Below are positions 23,641-36,330 of a stretch of 64,000 nt of DNA, piece by piece. The DNA comes from Dicyema japonicum (taxonomy: Eukaryota > Dicyemida > Rhombozoa > Dicyemidae). A program made the translations under genes and the position numbers. The notes under the pieces were generated by a model. That model made no database searches, had not been told where the DNA came from, and worked only from the letters and a program-made list of their open reading frames with translations. The DNA is taken from assembly GCA_011109175.1 (NCBI GenBank), contig RDEW01000015.1, positions 142,310 through 206,309 of the forward strand, written 5' to 3'. Position 1 is the stretch's first letter; each line of letters opens with the position of its first letter.

Positions 23641-24229
23641 AAATAGAAAACACAACTAAAAATGATCTCAAGATTAACTACTTTTTATTTTAAACAACAA
23701 AAATGAGTTTTAATAATTTTATGCAACATCAACGAAAGCTTTCCTCTTCCCCACTCCGAGTTTACTAATCCTGAGGTTTGTTAGAATCCGTGTTTGTAAA
23801 CTACGTAAATACTGTACTGTGTTTTCTTGAATGAAGCAACCGGGATATACGGAAATACATAGCATCATTTCTAAGTAGTCCTAATGAATAGGGATACTAA
23901 GGTTATGGGTAATACCTTCACTTTGTCCTTGTGAATTACTTCTCACTAGTTAGTAGGTCATTTAATTTTTCCCACTTCTTTAAGAAGTAACTCACTTTAA
24001 TCAACCAGATTTCATTCATCTTGCTACTAAATAAAATGTCAGGTATATTATATATTAAGTTCAGTCTGCATAGTCGTATCTACTTGGATTTTGACTTGCA
24101 TCGTTAGAAACATTTTTTGGATTAAGAAATCCAATAATTTCTTTGACTTTTTAAGGCCAAACCTCTTGATTAAGATTTGACTAAATAATATTTACAAATT
24201 AACCTAACGAAATAACGGATACGTTTATT
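23641..24229. other. Spacer without recognised gene
   Basis: AT-rich DNA with no recognised gene. Any short-intron exons here were not convincing. Confidence 0.35.
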
Positions 24230-24600
24230 TTAACAAAATAAGAATAACTAAATGATCTATGGCTATTTCATCGTTTGAATATCAAGCGACAACCAGGAGA
24301 TCGGCGGATGTGCAGATATCCGATTCCCATGTTGACTTGGAAATTTAAGCGTTGAGGGTTTAATAGCACTATTAGTCTCCCAAGCGAGAGAAGTAAACAA
24401 CACTTGGTCGGGTAGGTCAACATATTTTTTCAGCATTTGGGCTTTCTCAGCGGCCGAATAGACTTTAGATAATGTTGTTTACAGCGAAAGTAACCATGTT
24501 GGTGACATCCAATGAGCTTCCCGACTTAAAACGGAGAGATTGACCGTTTCCCATATTCCTAGCAAGTTGGCAGGTTAACCAAAAGGATAACCCTAGTTCA
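24230..24600 (-). mobile_element. C-terminal fragment of RLE-class LINE
   Basis: Minus-strand frames read YSAAEKAQMLKKYVDLPDQV, FTSLAWETNSAIKPSTLKF and HPPISWLSL. This matches in layout the KIKKYG...VPIAIETSG segment at 2.9-3.1 kb, the tail after the restriction-like endonuclease. Only this tail survives. Confidence 0.5.
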
Positions 24601-24762
24601 ATTAAGGAGTTATATTTAGGAGATTTTCCAGCACTCTTCCTAAATGTGAGTGGACCCTATTTGAGTCTGTTGATTACATAGAACTGTGTAAGTTAAAGCA
24701 AATTAATATACAAAAGAAATAAGTATAAACATGAAATACAGTCTCCAAATATAAAATTATAT

Positions 24763-26244
24763 TTACGAATAATAGAACAATTCATCGTACAAAGTATCTT
24801 CAATACTCTCGCATAATTGTAATAAATTAGAAATATCATCACTAATTCCAAGTGATAGCCCTGTTTGTATAAACTCACATCTTTTATCACATTTGATATC
24901 ACTCTCAGCAGATAGTGGCTGTTTAAAACGAAATGGGGGAATAATCTTCACACTTTCACTATTTTCATATTTACAACGGCCAAGTGGAAGTTTATAACGA
25001 CATCCTCTTTTTCTTTGAAATGTAAACTCAGAGTCAACGGAATCCTTTGGTGGAAGAGGACGGACTTCTCTAAACACAGTTTTGGTGACAATCCGTGGAG
25101 GTAGCATACCACCACCAATAATGTCATCATCGCATTCTTCAAATGAGCGTCTCTTAGGGGAATGAGATAATGGACTATGAAATAGTTGTGAGGGTATTAT
25201 TTTAGTAGACATTTTATCATAATTGTATAGAATATGGTCGTAGTCATTAGCACGGAACCTAACAATAATAATAATATAAACATTTCCCATGTTGTTTCTA
25301 TTATATTGGATATCATTTGTAATTTCAAATTTTCCCTGTTTTTAAGTAAATGCATTAATCTCCTAATAATAAGTAATAATATTAACAATGCTTTCTCGAA
25401 CTCTCTTCTAAGTCTAAACATTTTCTGATAGTACAACTCATCATTCTTCCTATTCTGGAAATGACATAATTTATCACCTTTCGAGTCTGCATTTTCTCTA
25501 CCCGTTTACGAAAACAAACATAAGGATTATTAGAGACAGTCGTATCCTTCTCTGATGCTATTTGTAATAATAGTGATCGTCCCTAATATATTAGAACAAG
25601 AACAACCATTCGATCTCGTTTGGAAATCCAGTAATAGTAAACACCCTGGACAACCTCTCTTGGCATTTTAAGGACCATCATAGATGCATCAATGGATATT
25701 GCCTATAATAATAATATATGAATACATTAATGTGACTAGAGTTTTCTTCTAATTTTGTAATAATATATTCAAAGTCAAGACGAGTTATGTCCGGAAAACG
25801 CTTTACTTTATCAATGAAGAAAGCCTCATCCTCGACATCCATGTCATATGAGGGAAACTCAGCCTCTTCAGGAATCACTTAAAATAAAGACAAGTTAGTA
25901 CACTGCAAGTTGACCAGCGATTGGGGGAGGCGAAATTGAGGAGGGTACAACTCAGTGTAAGCCACTCCAATATCGATGATCTGGGGGATGGGGATCTGGA
26001 GAGCTTTGGCCGAGCCGTACTGCTGCTGTGCAGTGAGAGCTCGTTGAAGGTGATGCTCCTTTTTAGCACAAGTAATAAGGATAGATCCTACAGTTTCTTC
26101 CTCCTTCTCCATTCCAGTTGGGAGAGAGGGGGCACTGGAATTGAGTTGGAGAAGTTCCTCCTCGAGGGGCTCCTCATCGCGGCGATATATGCAGACCGTC
26201 CTGTTTCCGTCCAAATTTCGAGTTCTGAACGTAGGGGTACTCAT
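24763..26244 (-). CDS. EPC1: Enhancer of polycomb (EPL1-domain protein)
   Basis: Seven exons (26092-26244, 25902-26058, 25726-25877, 25607-25702, 25478-25582, 25282-25454, 24763-25258) with introns of 33, 24, 23, 24, 23 and 23 nt give 443 residues without a break. Enhancer of polycomb is the scaffold of the TIP60/NuA4 histone acetyltransferase core (with ING and EAF6 subunits). Seen in order are STPTFRTRNLDGNR, LPTGMEKEEET, EHHLQRALTAQQQYG, DMDVEDEAFF, LDFEYIITKLEENS, NNPYVCFRKRVEKMQTRKN, RKNDELYYQKMFRLRREFEK and FTFQRKRGCRYKLP. All of these follow the order of animal EPC1/EPC2. It is about half the length of human EPC1 because the long C-terminal region is missing. The start ATG directly precedes the conserved N-terminus. 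Confidence 0.95.
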
Positions 26245-27540
26245 ATGACATTATACTAAAATATGGGGGTAAAAATCGATAAACAAAAATATGGACAAAA
26301 ATGAAATGGATAGCAATGCGATTTCGATTGATAAATTTAATATTAATTATATTATACACTTTTATAAATAATAAAACGGACAATGTGCAAACAAGGAAGT
26401 CTCACTAGAAATATTAGCATGTTTTATCGATTACGATTCGCGTCCGAAATTATTAATATAATTGACTATTTCGGTTATTTTTTTAGTTTATTTTAATTTA
26501 TTTTTAATATAAAAACATATTTTTTATGTCTCAATTTAAATTTCTATTTTTTCATTTATTTATAACTTATATTGCCTTTCAAATAATAAGAAAGTTGAGT
26601 GAAATTTTACAGTGGCGAACCTAAAGATGGTTGTTATTATTATTTAAATTTAAATTTTTAATTACATCATATTAATTATTATTTAAATTATTTAATTATG
26701 CAAACTGTAAAGATTGTGATATTTGATATAATTTTTATTTTTATCGAATTGAGATAAAATTCATTCACTGTTGTTTTAGTCATTTATTTTAGTTAGCGGC
26801 ATTATTATTGTATAAAACAGCCGCCCAATTTGTGGTTTGATCGAATAGACTTGGTTATTTGAATTTCTTGAACATTGTTGCCCTATTAATATTAACTGGC
26901 ATATTTGATGGTAATTTTATTGATTTTTGTATTTTAATTTGTTAGATTTCTATGTTTTTTTTATTTTCCCATAAATTGCCCAATAAATCATTTCTATTCA
27001 AATTTTACCGAATTAATGTCATTACATGTTTAAAATCGGTCGAATAGACATTTTAAATGTTTACTGTCATTATTACAATTGAACTCATAGAAAATATCAT
27101 AGTTTAAGTATATGTGGTCCTATCATTTGTCATAAGGAATTAATAGGCTTAAATAATTGAATGAGTAATTACTTTGATACGTCAGGAATCCTTGGTCCAC
27201 AAGCTTACACCTATTCCGTTGGATCGGCTTAATGATCCAAAGGGTCATCAAGGATCAACGTGAGACTGGATGTCTTCGAAGCGTCTATAGCTATCGTTAG
27301 AGGAAACATGATGGTCATCCAAGCTCCCTAACCTTTAACAATATTGGATTAATAATTTGTGTGGGGAATTAACTAAGAATATTAATGTTTCCCTCAATCC
27401 CACGAGAACAATGTTGTCATTGTATATTTCTAGGTATTCCTTAAATTAATTAAAAATCAAAATGAAATCACTTGTAATCATTTACTTGTCAAGAATTCAT
27501 TGAGTGTCATTAAATTATACAACATAGATTGGAGAAATTG
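26245..27540. other. AT-rich upstream region of EPC
   Basis: About 1.3 kb, very AT-rich, with no recognised gene. It includes the presumed promoter of the EPC gene, since transcription runs leftwards from 26244. The short frame at 27543-27767 next to it resembles a LINE fragment but has no clear motif. Confidence 0.4.
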
Positions 27541-27779
27541 CTATGAAATATGCTAAATGTAATACAAAATTACTTCGAACATGGAATAAAGGAAACACTT
27601 TAAGGAAAACTGGTTTTAAGTTAAGGGAAGGTAATTACGAAACAGTTGACAACCGAATTGTACTGGAAAAATCTCCTCAGGAAATTGCTCAACGTCAGGG
27701 TTATTTTTTTGAAACACTGAATAAGATTCTAGACAGTTCCGTCAACCTTACACATTTTTCCATATAATCGTAGAGGAAT

Positions 27780-28530
27780 AATTTGTCCTATACGCAAGCT
27801 TTGTAGCAAAATTTCTCGTTTTCTCAAATTTCTTGAGAATTTAACTCCTCTTTTTTGAGTCGTACCATCCGTCATTCCACAAAGATTCAGTTGAAAATAT
27901 AAAAGAAGGTTTCTGATTCGAACTATAATTTTCTCAGAAAAGAGCCCTCGTAGGTTATTTCTTGTGTTATCGCATATTCCATAAATTACCTATCGTTGAT
28001 ATTGAGGTATTTCATAGTCTTTTTCAGAGATATGTCTTGTGACAGCTCTATAGGACCTCCTGCTTACAGTTATCATTAACTACCAGACTTTTCATATGCA
28101 ATCAAAAGAAAGTTTCCATTCACCAATAGTCAATCTGATCCAAATAGATTTTCAACAAGACTTTAAATTATAACGTCGTCAGCGTAAATCATATTTTTGT
28201 ACCCTGGTTTTCTGGAGAAGGCATTTCATTCATTACAGTGTTGAATAATAGAGGAGCCTTTAACACATAGTTGGGAATATTCAGAATCGACCGTTTGTCA
28301 CAGAGGAAACTTTGTATCTAAAAATAAAGTTCTTTCTCGATGCCTTGCATTACCCAAACTGTCGAAAGCTTTGGATATTTCCAGGCTGTTAGGAGTCACA
28401 CGTCCTTTTGTTTCCAATGTCTTCATAAATGTGATTTTTGAGAAAACCCAACTGCTGTTCTTTTTTATATCGTCACGTTGATGTGTTCAGGGAGTCTATT
28501 AAACACGATTCATAATTCAGGAGATTGTTA
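27780..28530 (-). mobile_element. LINE reverse transcriptase relic
   Basis: On the minus strand at about 28169-28188 the sequence encodes MIYADD, the RT catalytic box. Around it are decayed RT pieces, for example the complement of a PQGS-type region near 28210. No frame is longer than about 60 codons, so this is an old copy. Confidence 0.5.
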
Positions 28531-28532
28531 GT

Positions 28533-28770
28533 ATTGCCGCGTGGCGCCATCTGGTGCTTCGTGGCTAATTGATTGAAGTCTCAGTTTTGTTCGTTTCTCC
28601 TCTTTTTTCCTAATAGAATGGCGTCATATGATCCACCTGTCAAGGTGGCGACCAGTGCCAGGCCGGCACGAAAAAGGATCATTTGCTCTCCCCCACTCCA
28701 CTGGAGGGATTTCCACAACTGCAAGTATGGACGTCTTTTACCTTTATGTTAGTATAAGGCTTATGGGCCT
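28533..28770 (+). mobile_element. SINE-B copy 1
   Basis: About 240 bp, closely similar to 44369-44640 and to the 3' part at 59646-59853. It starts GCCGCGTGGCGCCAT and contains TGGTGCTTCGTGGCTAATTG, ATCATTTGCTCTCCCCCACT and TGGACGTCTT. The family is non-coding, dispersed and oriented. The same-sense frame (28628-28834) has no protein meaning. Confidence 0.8.
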
Positions 28771-28794
28771 GGTTACCAAGTATCCAGGTTTCCC

Positions 28795-29130
28795 TTATTT
28801 ATGTATCATCAAGAATTCCGTTAATTTACAATAAGAAGCCATATGACCAACTGTTACCGGGGTGAGGTTGAGTTTATACAACATCGGTAGATGATCGCTA
28901 CAGATATTATAAAGCGTAATCGGTTGTTGAAGAATTAAAGAACGGATACAGAGACCAGTGCCATTCCAATAATCCCAGCCACTGATGGGATAGTGATTTG
29001 GGGTCAAAAACATCGCAACAGAAAATCCAGAAGACACAGATATACTCTTTAAAATAATGCCGTCTCTAATTATTGAGAATGACACATTCTTGTCACAAAA
29101 AAAATCTTGATGAGGCACAGATATGAACAT
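28795..29130 (-). mobile_element. LINE endonuclease relic
   Basis: The minus-strand 111-residue frame contains WNGTGLCIRSLIL, CSDHLPMLYKLNL (the SDH-P motif near the end of AP-endonucleases) and VGHMASYCKLTEF. Only this piece is recognisable. Confidence 0.45.
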
Positions 29131-29240
29131 AAATTTTTATAATTTTTTTCTGATTTTCATCAACGTTTTTTCAACTATAAAACACATAATTCTTGAGATA
29201 TGATTAGGTACATCTGTGTAAAACAAAAATATAAACGTTA

Positions 29241-29408
29241 GCATCCGCATTGGGCTCCCTTTTATGTCGTGAGTGCAATATCGAATTTGCTGGCTATTTG
29301 AGCGAATCTAGCTCGCAATCCTGAGCATCCGCATTGGGCTCCCTTTTATGTCGTGAGTGCAATATCGAATTTGCTGGCTATTTGAGCGAATCTAGCTCGC
29401 AATCCTGA
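29241..29408. repeat. Exact 84-bp tandem duplication
   Basis: Two identical 84-bp units (29241-29324 and 29325-29408) begin GCATCCGCATTGGGC and end CAATCCTGA. The second is followed by GC, the start of a third. Identity is complete, so the duplication is recent or an assembly artefact. Confidence 0.95.
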
Positions 29409-29649
29409 GCGGGAATAGGGTGGCTACCGTATGATACTAGAACCCGGTAATTATATCCTTAATTTTTGAATTGTTTGGTTTGAATCAAGAAATTGTGGAT
29501 TGTTTTGAAAACTAAGTTATGTCTGTCAACAACCTTCGAAGTGTCCTATTGGAGTTAGGAATTGACATAAAACAATTATTAAGGATTACAAACGCTATGA
29601 ATATATTTTAGAGAATCTTTAATCCCAACTTTGATCCACACACTCCAAA

Positions 29650-30680
29650 GTAATTTAGGTCTTTCATGATTTTGACCCATATTTACGTAAACGTTCGTTT
29701 TCTTCATGTTCTTGAATATCCGAGAAATAGTAGATTTTTAACTATAGTCGTATCATTTTTTACTTTTACCAATGTGGTTAGATACCATTTCCAGTATTTG
29801 TTCAAATTAATAATAAATGTGTCATCAGCATATATAATCATTTTCGTATTTGAGTGATCCACTTTATGCATTTAAACTTTTGGACCCCTCTTTTCAATAG
29901 AATTTTCTTCGATAATTTCCAACATGTACAAACGAGTCTGTAACGAAAAGGAACTCTTTCACAAAAGAGCCGTAATATTAGTATTCGATAAAGTAAAATA
30001 TTATCATGGCAAACTCTAAAACTTTTTAAATATTGAGAAATGTAAGGTAATCCTTTTTATTTTGAGTAATATGAATAATCTTAGTTCTTCCTCTGTTATG
30101 CACATTAATTATTTCTCTTAGAACAAATCTCTTAACAATATCACTGCTGGTGACAAATAATAAACGCATGGTGATGAATAATGAACATTTTAATGCTGCT
30201 GAGGCGCCAGTCACTTGTACTCTGAAAGTTATCTCGACTGATACCAAAGTAAATGGGATCATATCTACAAAACCAGTGAAACTATTTCCATTGCCATATG
30301 TCCTTGCATCTCTTCCGAGGGATCTCAGAGTTTCCTCAGGTATACAATAAAAAGGACAGGTGTCAGTGAGTCAGTCTAATTAGACATTAATTAACTCTTT
30401 TTGGAATATGTTAACCTTTTCCTGTTATTATTATTAAAGCAACATAATATAACTCTTCCAGATCCTTCAAAACAAGGCCACTATACGTATTCGTTGACAA
30501 TGGACATTAATCTCCGAAATAGTCCCGAATAACGTTTATTATGTCACTGATTCTCCAGAAACGGTATAGTCTATTAAGCAATTCCTTCGCACCAAGAACC
30601 CTTGTCCAAGACATTAGTTACGGCTCTGATTTGTATGAAACCCTCCTCGTTCCTTCTGTCAAATTGTCAGTCCTGATAGG
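29650..30680 (-). mobile_element. LINE reverse transcriptase relic
   Basis: Near 29818-29850 the minus strand encodes KMIIYADDTFIINL, an RT catalytic box. The surrounding kilobase has only short broken frames. The extent is approximate. Confidence 0.45.
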
Positions 30681-30724
30681 ATGGTAGACGAGTCTTTTGA
30701 GTTTAATGAGTCTTATTTATTTAG

Positions 30725-30895
30725 AACCCCTGGATCACCGAGAAAGAAAGACAAAAAAAACGTAAGATAGTTAGGTAATTCTAGTTCCCGCATCAAACGA
30801 GCCATCTAACGTCTTTGATCTCCCATTGTTCCACTACCGTGCAAAAGAACCTTCTCTTATCCCTATAGATGAATCCAATTAGGAAATGTCAAAAG
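30725..30895 (-). mobile_element. 3' tip of LINE-A
   Basis: About 170 bp matching the 3' terminus of family A (plus-strand GATCACCGAGAAAGAAAGAC, then TTAGGTAATTCTAGTTCC). It is a severely 5'-truncated insertion. Confidence 0.75.
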
Positions 30896-31149
30896 TGATC
30901 ACAACTGAATGTGTAGGATTTCTAATAATAGTCTTATGTCTCCTATTAACGGTTTAGTCATTTTTATTACATTTTATGCTATCTGATTGAGATTCATTCT
31001 CATGAAATTTAAATAGTTCGGGATTATCAGAATTATTAGACATCTCATGTATTTTAAGGTTAATTTTTGAAGATAAATGTCCTCACCAATAAGTTCATGT
31101 AAAGTTTATGGGAGATACAATTCCAAGGTGTGACCTTACATGAAGTTAG

Positions 31150-32050
31150 TTGGTTATTAACACCGACCTTGCTACCTTGTAGAAGGCAGGCTGTCCTCAG
31201 GAGCTAGTGCAGGACGGTTCCACATGTCTCTGGTATTTACCGGAGGTCCCAGGCAGGAGAAAGCTTCTTTAAGAATCAATGATATCTTGTCCGGTTGAAG
31301 GAGCCAAGAGTCCGATTCGTCTTTTAGGAGGAAGTGTCCAGAGCGTAATTGTGGTAGGGTCCTCCTCATTTCTCTTTCTGGATAGTCTCCTAGTCATCCA
31401 CCAAAAAGGGAGGGCCATCCAGTATATTGTTCCAACCCAGACTTCTGATTACTTTAGATGTGGTCGTGGATTGTCTTTGACTTGGATATATCAGATGTGG
31501 CAGAGAAATCTTTACCAGTTCGCGTAACAGGTTCGCTTTGGTCGGAATTATCATACGGCAGTTCTTTGTGAGTCAGATATTGGCAAGGATGTTCTGGTTC
31601 CGTGATTTCATTTAAGAATTCGAGGTTCCTCATGCAAAGATAATCTTCCATTTGGAGGATGGCAGTTTCCTAGTAGAGGTGGTCAGACGGTGTGAATTTA
31701 TCGCATCCAATAATTGTTCAAAGAGCTCTATTTTGCACTTTGAAGTTTTTTGATGTTGCAGGCCGTGAGGGATGGGGGCTCATAGTTTAAGGTGGTCCTG
31801 TGTAGATTGTTCTGAGGGTTTCGTTGTCCTGGCTCAAGATGGATCCAGTCACCGCGCTTAGGGCGTACCTTTTCTTGTTTCCTTTTGTGACTACATGGTC
31901 CACGTGTGAGGAGAATGTGAGGCATTGGTCGTATATCACTCCTAGGATTTTCAGGGGTTTTTGAGATAGCGAGGACTTGTCCTAAGATTTTCAGCTCTTC
32001 GTATTTAGGTAGCATCGATCGGAGGTGAATAATGTGACACTAAACTTGAA
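31150..32050 (-). mobile_element. Jockey/CR1-type LINE, 3' half
   Basis: Minus-strand pieces are SVTLFTSDRCYL (a family-A-like region after YADD), LLPKYEELKILGQVLAISKT, LRSGHFLLKDESDSWLLQ and a terminal WNRPALAPEDSL, which resembles the usual C-terminal tail of Jockey-group polyproteins. It abuts a different LINE at about 32055. Confidence 0.6.
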
Positions 32051-32055
32051 GGGGA

Positions 32056-34290
32056 AAAGGAGAGGTGGTTGGTTAATAACCAGGAGTCTAGAGAATCCTA
32101 ATTTGTTCCTCTTGACATGAGAGTTACGAGCAACTAGCGATGATGGGTATGAAAAAAGAGAAAAGTCCACAGGGTTCCGAATTCCAAGTCTTCCGAATCT
32201 CACTGGTAGAGTGGCTTGCTTCCATGAGTAATCCTCTAACCGGACGTTAAAGATACGTTCCGTTGTCGTATGGAAGATCATACAGGGTGAAATAGGGAGT
32301 AGTCCTCAGGACAAATGCAAGCCCCTGTACGTTGTTACAGTTTTTTCAGGAGGAATAATGCTGTATGCATGTCAAGTAGACACAAGCGGTTCATATTCTT
32401 TCCGAGTAACAGTCGTTTCACTCGTCACTCGGTTTGACGAGTGACGCCGTCATCAGTGGATACTCACTGCTAGAAAGGACCCACACACAAGAAAAAGAAG
32501 TGAAGATAATTCCTACGATTAGTTAAAATTAACTGTTCTTTACTTAAATAAAGTGTGTGTCCTGCCTATGCGGAGGTATATTATGGCTCTCGTGAAAATG
32601 CTGTTATTATTATTACTAGCAGTCGTTTTTTACGTATAGCTTTTCCCATTGCATTTATGGTGATCCGAGGAATATAAGTTTTTCATCGGGTGTGCAAATA
32701 TTTCCAGGCAGTAAATTTCAGAAACATGACAAAGCTTTTGAATACTTCTCTTCTGAAAGTCCGCAATTGTAGATTTCGCATTTAGTGTAATTTAATTCCA
32801 GTCCTGCTTTCAACAGTGCTGGAATTATCACTTCCAAATCCCAGAAAATAGTATCCGGGGGTCCTCCGAGGACCGCATCATCCAGATACCATATGTTGAG
32901 GGGCGAGCACGGAGGTTTGGTGATTTTCTCTATTGCAAGACAAAACAATAGGGTCCAAGGGATCTCCCTGCTGGACTCCAAAATAGGAATGGATTAGTAG
33001 TCCACGAAAAGTAAGGATGAAGTAGGCTGTAAGACTGATTCACAAATTCGAAAATATTAGGGCATCTCTCAACACACGCCTCCAGGATATTGTCTCTCCT
33101 TAGACTATTGAAGGCGTTCTTGATGTCCAGTTCTACCAGGACATGTCCCCGGGAATCTTCTATACTGCGGTTTATGAATGTCCTCACTGAATGGACAGCG
33201 GCCTCGCATCCCAAGCGAATACTGAAGCCTACTTGAGAGGGATTCAAAATTTTGTGACGAGTGGAATATAATGTCTGGAGCAATTTTAGCAGCCAGTCTT
33301 CTGAAGACAAACTCGACCGCAACTGATCGTACTCCGCTTCCCTTCTTATCAAATGCGGAGAACAGGACATGGCGGATAACTTCGGGAAGAACTCGAGACA
33401 TGATCCGATTCATAAGTGAAATAATTGAATTCGTAAGACGAATGTCATGGTCTCCAACGGACAAAGAGGTTAGATCCTTCAGGTAGCCAGGTCTCATTCC
33501 GTCGACCCGCTACTAGGGCAAAATTACGAATTGCGACGAGAACTTCATCGTTTGATGCAATCAGGGGACTCACTCCGAATTGGGGAACGACTTGACGTAG
33601 GTTTTGGGTGGCAGTGGATGTTTGTTCAGTAAAATATTGTAGGCGTCTGGAGTCTTTTTTCGTAGTCCAGTCCAAGGAAAGTGCCCTGATGGCTGCGCGG
33701 GTGCCACCTTCAATTACTTCGACCTGACAGTTCTCTTGAGACGGATCACTTCGACTTTCTCGTTGTGACCACGTGTCTCCCTCGCGCGTTAGAAGCCATG
33801 AGACAACTGGATGTGGATACCTCCCAAAAAAGAATGAATGTTGGTCCTAATGGTGTTAGGGTGCCTCCTCTCCGTGACCATCTCGATCAAGTTCCCAGTG
33901 CGGAAGGCGCAAACTGAATAAGCGCATCCAATCATTACTGCGTTAGTCCGGAGGACATCTTCGATCGTTTTGGAAAGGGCCTCCGCAGCGAGAGGTCGTA
34001 CGGCATTGGGAATCCTCACAGGGATAGTCTGTGAAAAACGTAATTCAGAGATGAGACGTAAAAATGTTTCAGGGTCCGTGGTTGATGAAAATTAACGGGA
34101 GAGTTAACATTGGCATGGGCACGGGGCCGAGGCATGACTGGCAGTGCCATACCCCAAGCACGCTCGCTGATGCTTGGGATAGCTTGATACACCCGAGGTG
34201 GAAGAAATCTCCACAAGCAAAGCAGGAGATCCCACGCTTTAAAAAAGCAATATATAGTGAGTTTATCAGAAAGATGGGAAATCATTATAA
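32056..34290 (-). mobile_element. LINE family C (RLE-class), RT region
   Basis: Minus-strand frames give, in order, VRPLAAEALSKTIEDVL, KDLTSLSVGDHDIRLTNSII, RKEGSGVRSVAVEFVFRRLA-type text (KGSGVRSVAVEFVFRRLAAK), SQVGFSIRLGCEAAVHSVRT, VELDIKNAFNSLRRDNI, a damaged QQGDPLGP box, IWYLDDAVLGGPPD (catalytic YLDD) and LELNYTKCEIY. After a SINE insertion (32431-32617) follows LPVRFGRLGIRNPVDFS. This RT type with YLDD..LGG belongs with the RPDG..WD endonuclease tail seen at 2.6 kb. The C-terminal end is cut off by the LINE to its left. Confidence 0.8.
32431..32617 (+). mobile_element. SINE-A copy 1
   Basis: About 187 bp from GGTTTGACGAGTGACGCC to a (TTA)n tail. Internal landmarks are CATCAGTGGATACTCACTGC, AATTAACTGTTCTTTAC, GTGTGTCCTGCCTATGCGG and ATGGCTCTCGTG. 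It sits inside LINE-C. Copies are also at 34565, 56510, 62572 and, partial, 55058. Confidence 0.85.
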
Positions 34291-34564
34291 CTCATATGTC
34301 CCTATCGAATCATCATATAAACCATTTAAGCTCATCTTTAATGTATGCCATGATCCGAAATTGGCAATATTATGTTACTTTCCGGATTGACCGAAATGTT
34401 TCAAAATGGCCACTAAAGAAAGTACAAGTAACGCTTAAGAAAAACGTGTATTTAAACTTATATTCTATGATTTAAATATTAAATCAAATAATTTATCTTC
34501 TTTTTAACTTTATTTAACCAACAATAAAAAAGTTAATATATTTAATAATCAAAAAAAAGAAAGG

Positions 34565-34783
34565 GTTTGACGAGTGACGCCGTCATCAGTGGATACTCAC
34601 TGCGGAACTGGATTGTCTAGAAAGGACACTCACACAAGAAAAAGAAAAAAAAGAAGTGAAGATCATTCCTTGGTTCTACGATTAGTTAAAATTAACTGTT
34701 CTTTACTTAAATAAAGTGTGTGTCCTGCCTATGCGGAGCTATAAATACTATGGCTCTCGTGAAAAGGCTTTATTATTATTATA
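34565..34783 (+). mobile_element. SINE-A copy 2
   Basis: About 220 bp, the longest copy, with the same ends and internal landmarks as the copy at 32.4 kb plus the extra GGAACTGGATTGTCTAG segment. It ends in GGCTTTATTATTATTATAA. Confidence 0.88.
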
Positions 34784-34799
34784 ATCAAAAACCATCCTC

Positions 34800-35240
34800 G
34801 CTTGCCTGTTCGCCAGCCTCCTCAGGCAGGTTAGATTCTGGTTGCTGAAACAACTCCGAGAGCGCCTTGTCCAATTGAACCCTCTGCCCATATGGCATCT
34901 CAGGGTTCTGCCTCCTATACTCCAGTGTCAGGCTCTCTAGGGTCCGTTTTAACACAGTGGATTGTAGATAGGCCTGGAGCTTCCTATCTACCCCCCAACT
35001 GCTTCAGATAACCCTTGTGGTACTTTGTTGCAATTCCTTCCCACGTCATTACTATAGGAATAACAACCAAGCATCTGCCCTATCTCGTTTGTAAGAAAGT
35101 CATACTTTTTTTTTCTCCACCTCCACAGTCTGCAAACGGTCTTGAGACGTGATGCCAACCTCTATGATAAGGACTTGGCCAGACTCCTTATCGTGTACCA
35201 CAATGTCCGGTTTATTGTGCTTGACTAGCACCGAGGCCAC
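34800..35240 (-). mobile_element. RLE endonuclease tail of another LINE (family E)
   Basis: The minus-strand frame reads LVKHNKPDIVVHDKESGQ and VLIIEVGITSQDRLQTVEVE. This is the KPD...D...E pattern of the restriction-like endonuclease in a different LINE lineage from family C. After a frameshift in an A-run near 35110 it continues NEIGQML and VPQGLSEAV-type text. Only the C-terminal 145 codons survive. Confidence 0.65.
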
Positions 35241-36330
35241 CATCATCGACATACTTAGCAAAATGTGATACCATTATTATGGAAACAGGCACTAATACGG
35301 CCAATACTAAAACCAGGACGACCGAGAGATGACCCAGCGTCTTTTAGACCGGTGACACTACTATGTTCTATGTCAAAAATCCTGGAGAGGCTTGTGCTTA
35401 TGAGAATAAAAGAATTTTTACCAGAGGCCTATTCAACATGGATTCAAAAATGAGAGATCCACGAATAAAGAATTTTTACCAGAGAGGCCTACATACAAAA
35501 ATTGACCGACTTCATTCGAGTCGGATTCACACCAAGCTGAGACACTTTAAAACAGTGTTCTGCTCGATTGACATACATAAAGCTTTTGACTCAGTCTCGA
35601 GGAATATTCTATCGAGAAAAATATTTCAATCGGAGATCCTAGGGAAGCTAACGCTTTTGATCACCAACTTCCTAAGTGGACGAAGAGGACGTGTTTGCCT
35701 CGGAGCTCTGAAATCAATCTCACGTCTCCTCTTTAACGGAGTCCCTCAAGGATCACCTTTATCCTCTGCTCTGTTTAACCTCTTTCTGGCCGATCTCTCT
35801 ACTCTTGAATCTGATAATGATGTTCTATTTTCCTATGCGGATGATATTGTGTTGGCTTCTCGAGATCAGGACATCCAGAAGGCCACAGAAAGAATACAAA
35901 TTAATCTTGACAGGCTTAATGCCTGGATAATGGAAAACCGGCTCATGGTGAATGCAGAGAAGTCGTCTACGTCACTATTTACTTCTGACAAAAGATTGGG
36001 AAGACAGTCACCTTGAAGTTAAACAAGGTCGGCATCCCTTTCAACAGATGTCAAAGGATCTTGGGTGTGACAAGTGATATGCATCTCTGTTTAACACCTC
36101 ACGTAGAAAACATTCTATTGAAATGCGAGAAGAAACTGAACGTATTGAAAAGTTTATCGGAAATATGAAAGAGTGGTACTCACATAGTCTTGATGAACTT
36201 GTACAAACAGTACATCGAGACATGTTTCTCATATGCATGCGCCTCACGGGGACCGTCCATATCTTGGACAAATATGAAGAAAATTGAAAAAATGCAAAAG
36301 AGATTACAGAGTAACGGAGAGTTGAATTTG
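35241..36330 (+). mobile_element. LINE-A RT fragment
   Basis: Plus-strand frames: WKQALIRPILKPGRPRDDPA, SFRPVTLLCSMSKILERLV, FCSIDIHKAFDSVSRNIL, FLSGRRGRVCLGALKS, NGVPQGSPLSSALFNLFLAD, FSYADDIVLASRDQD (catalytic YADD near 35837) and VNAEKSSTSLFTSDKR. One frameshift lies between the first two frames near 35440, where a short segment is also duplicated. No endonuclease is present. Confidence 0.85.

Noticed and set aside
29241..29408. CRISPR-like array
   Set aside because: Only two directly abutting units without spacers, in a eukaryotic genome.
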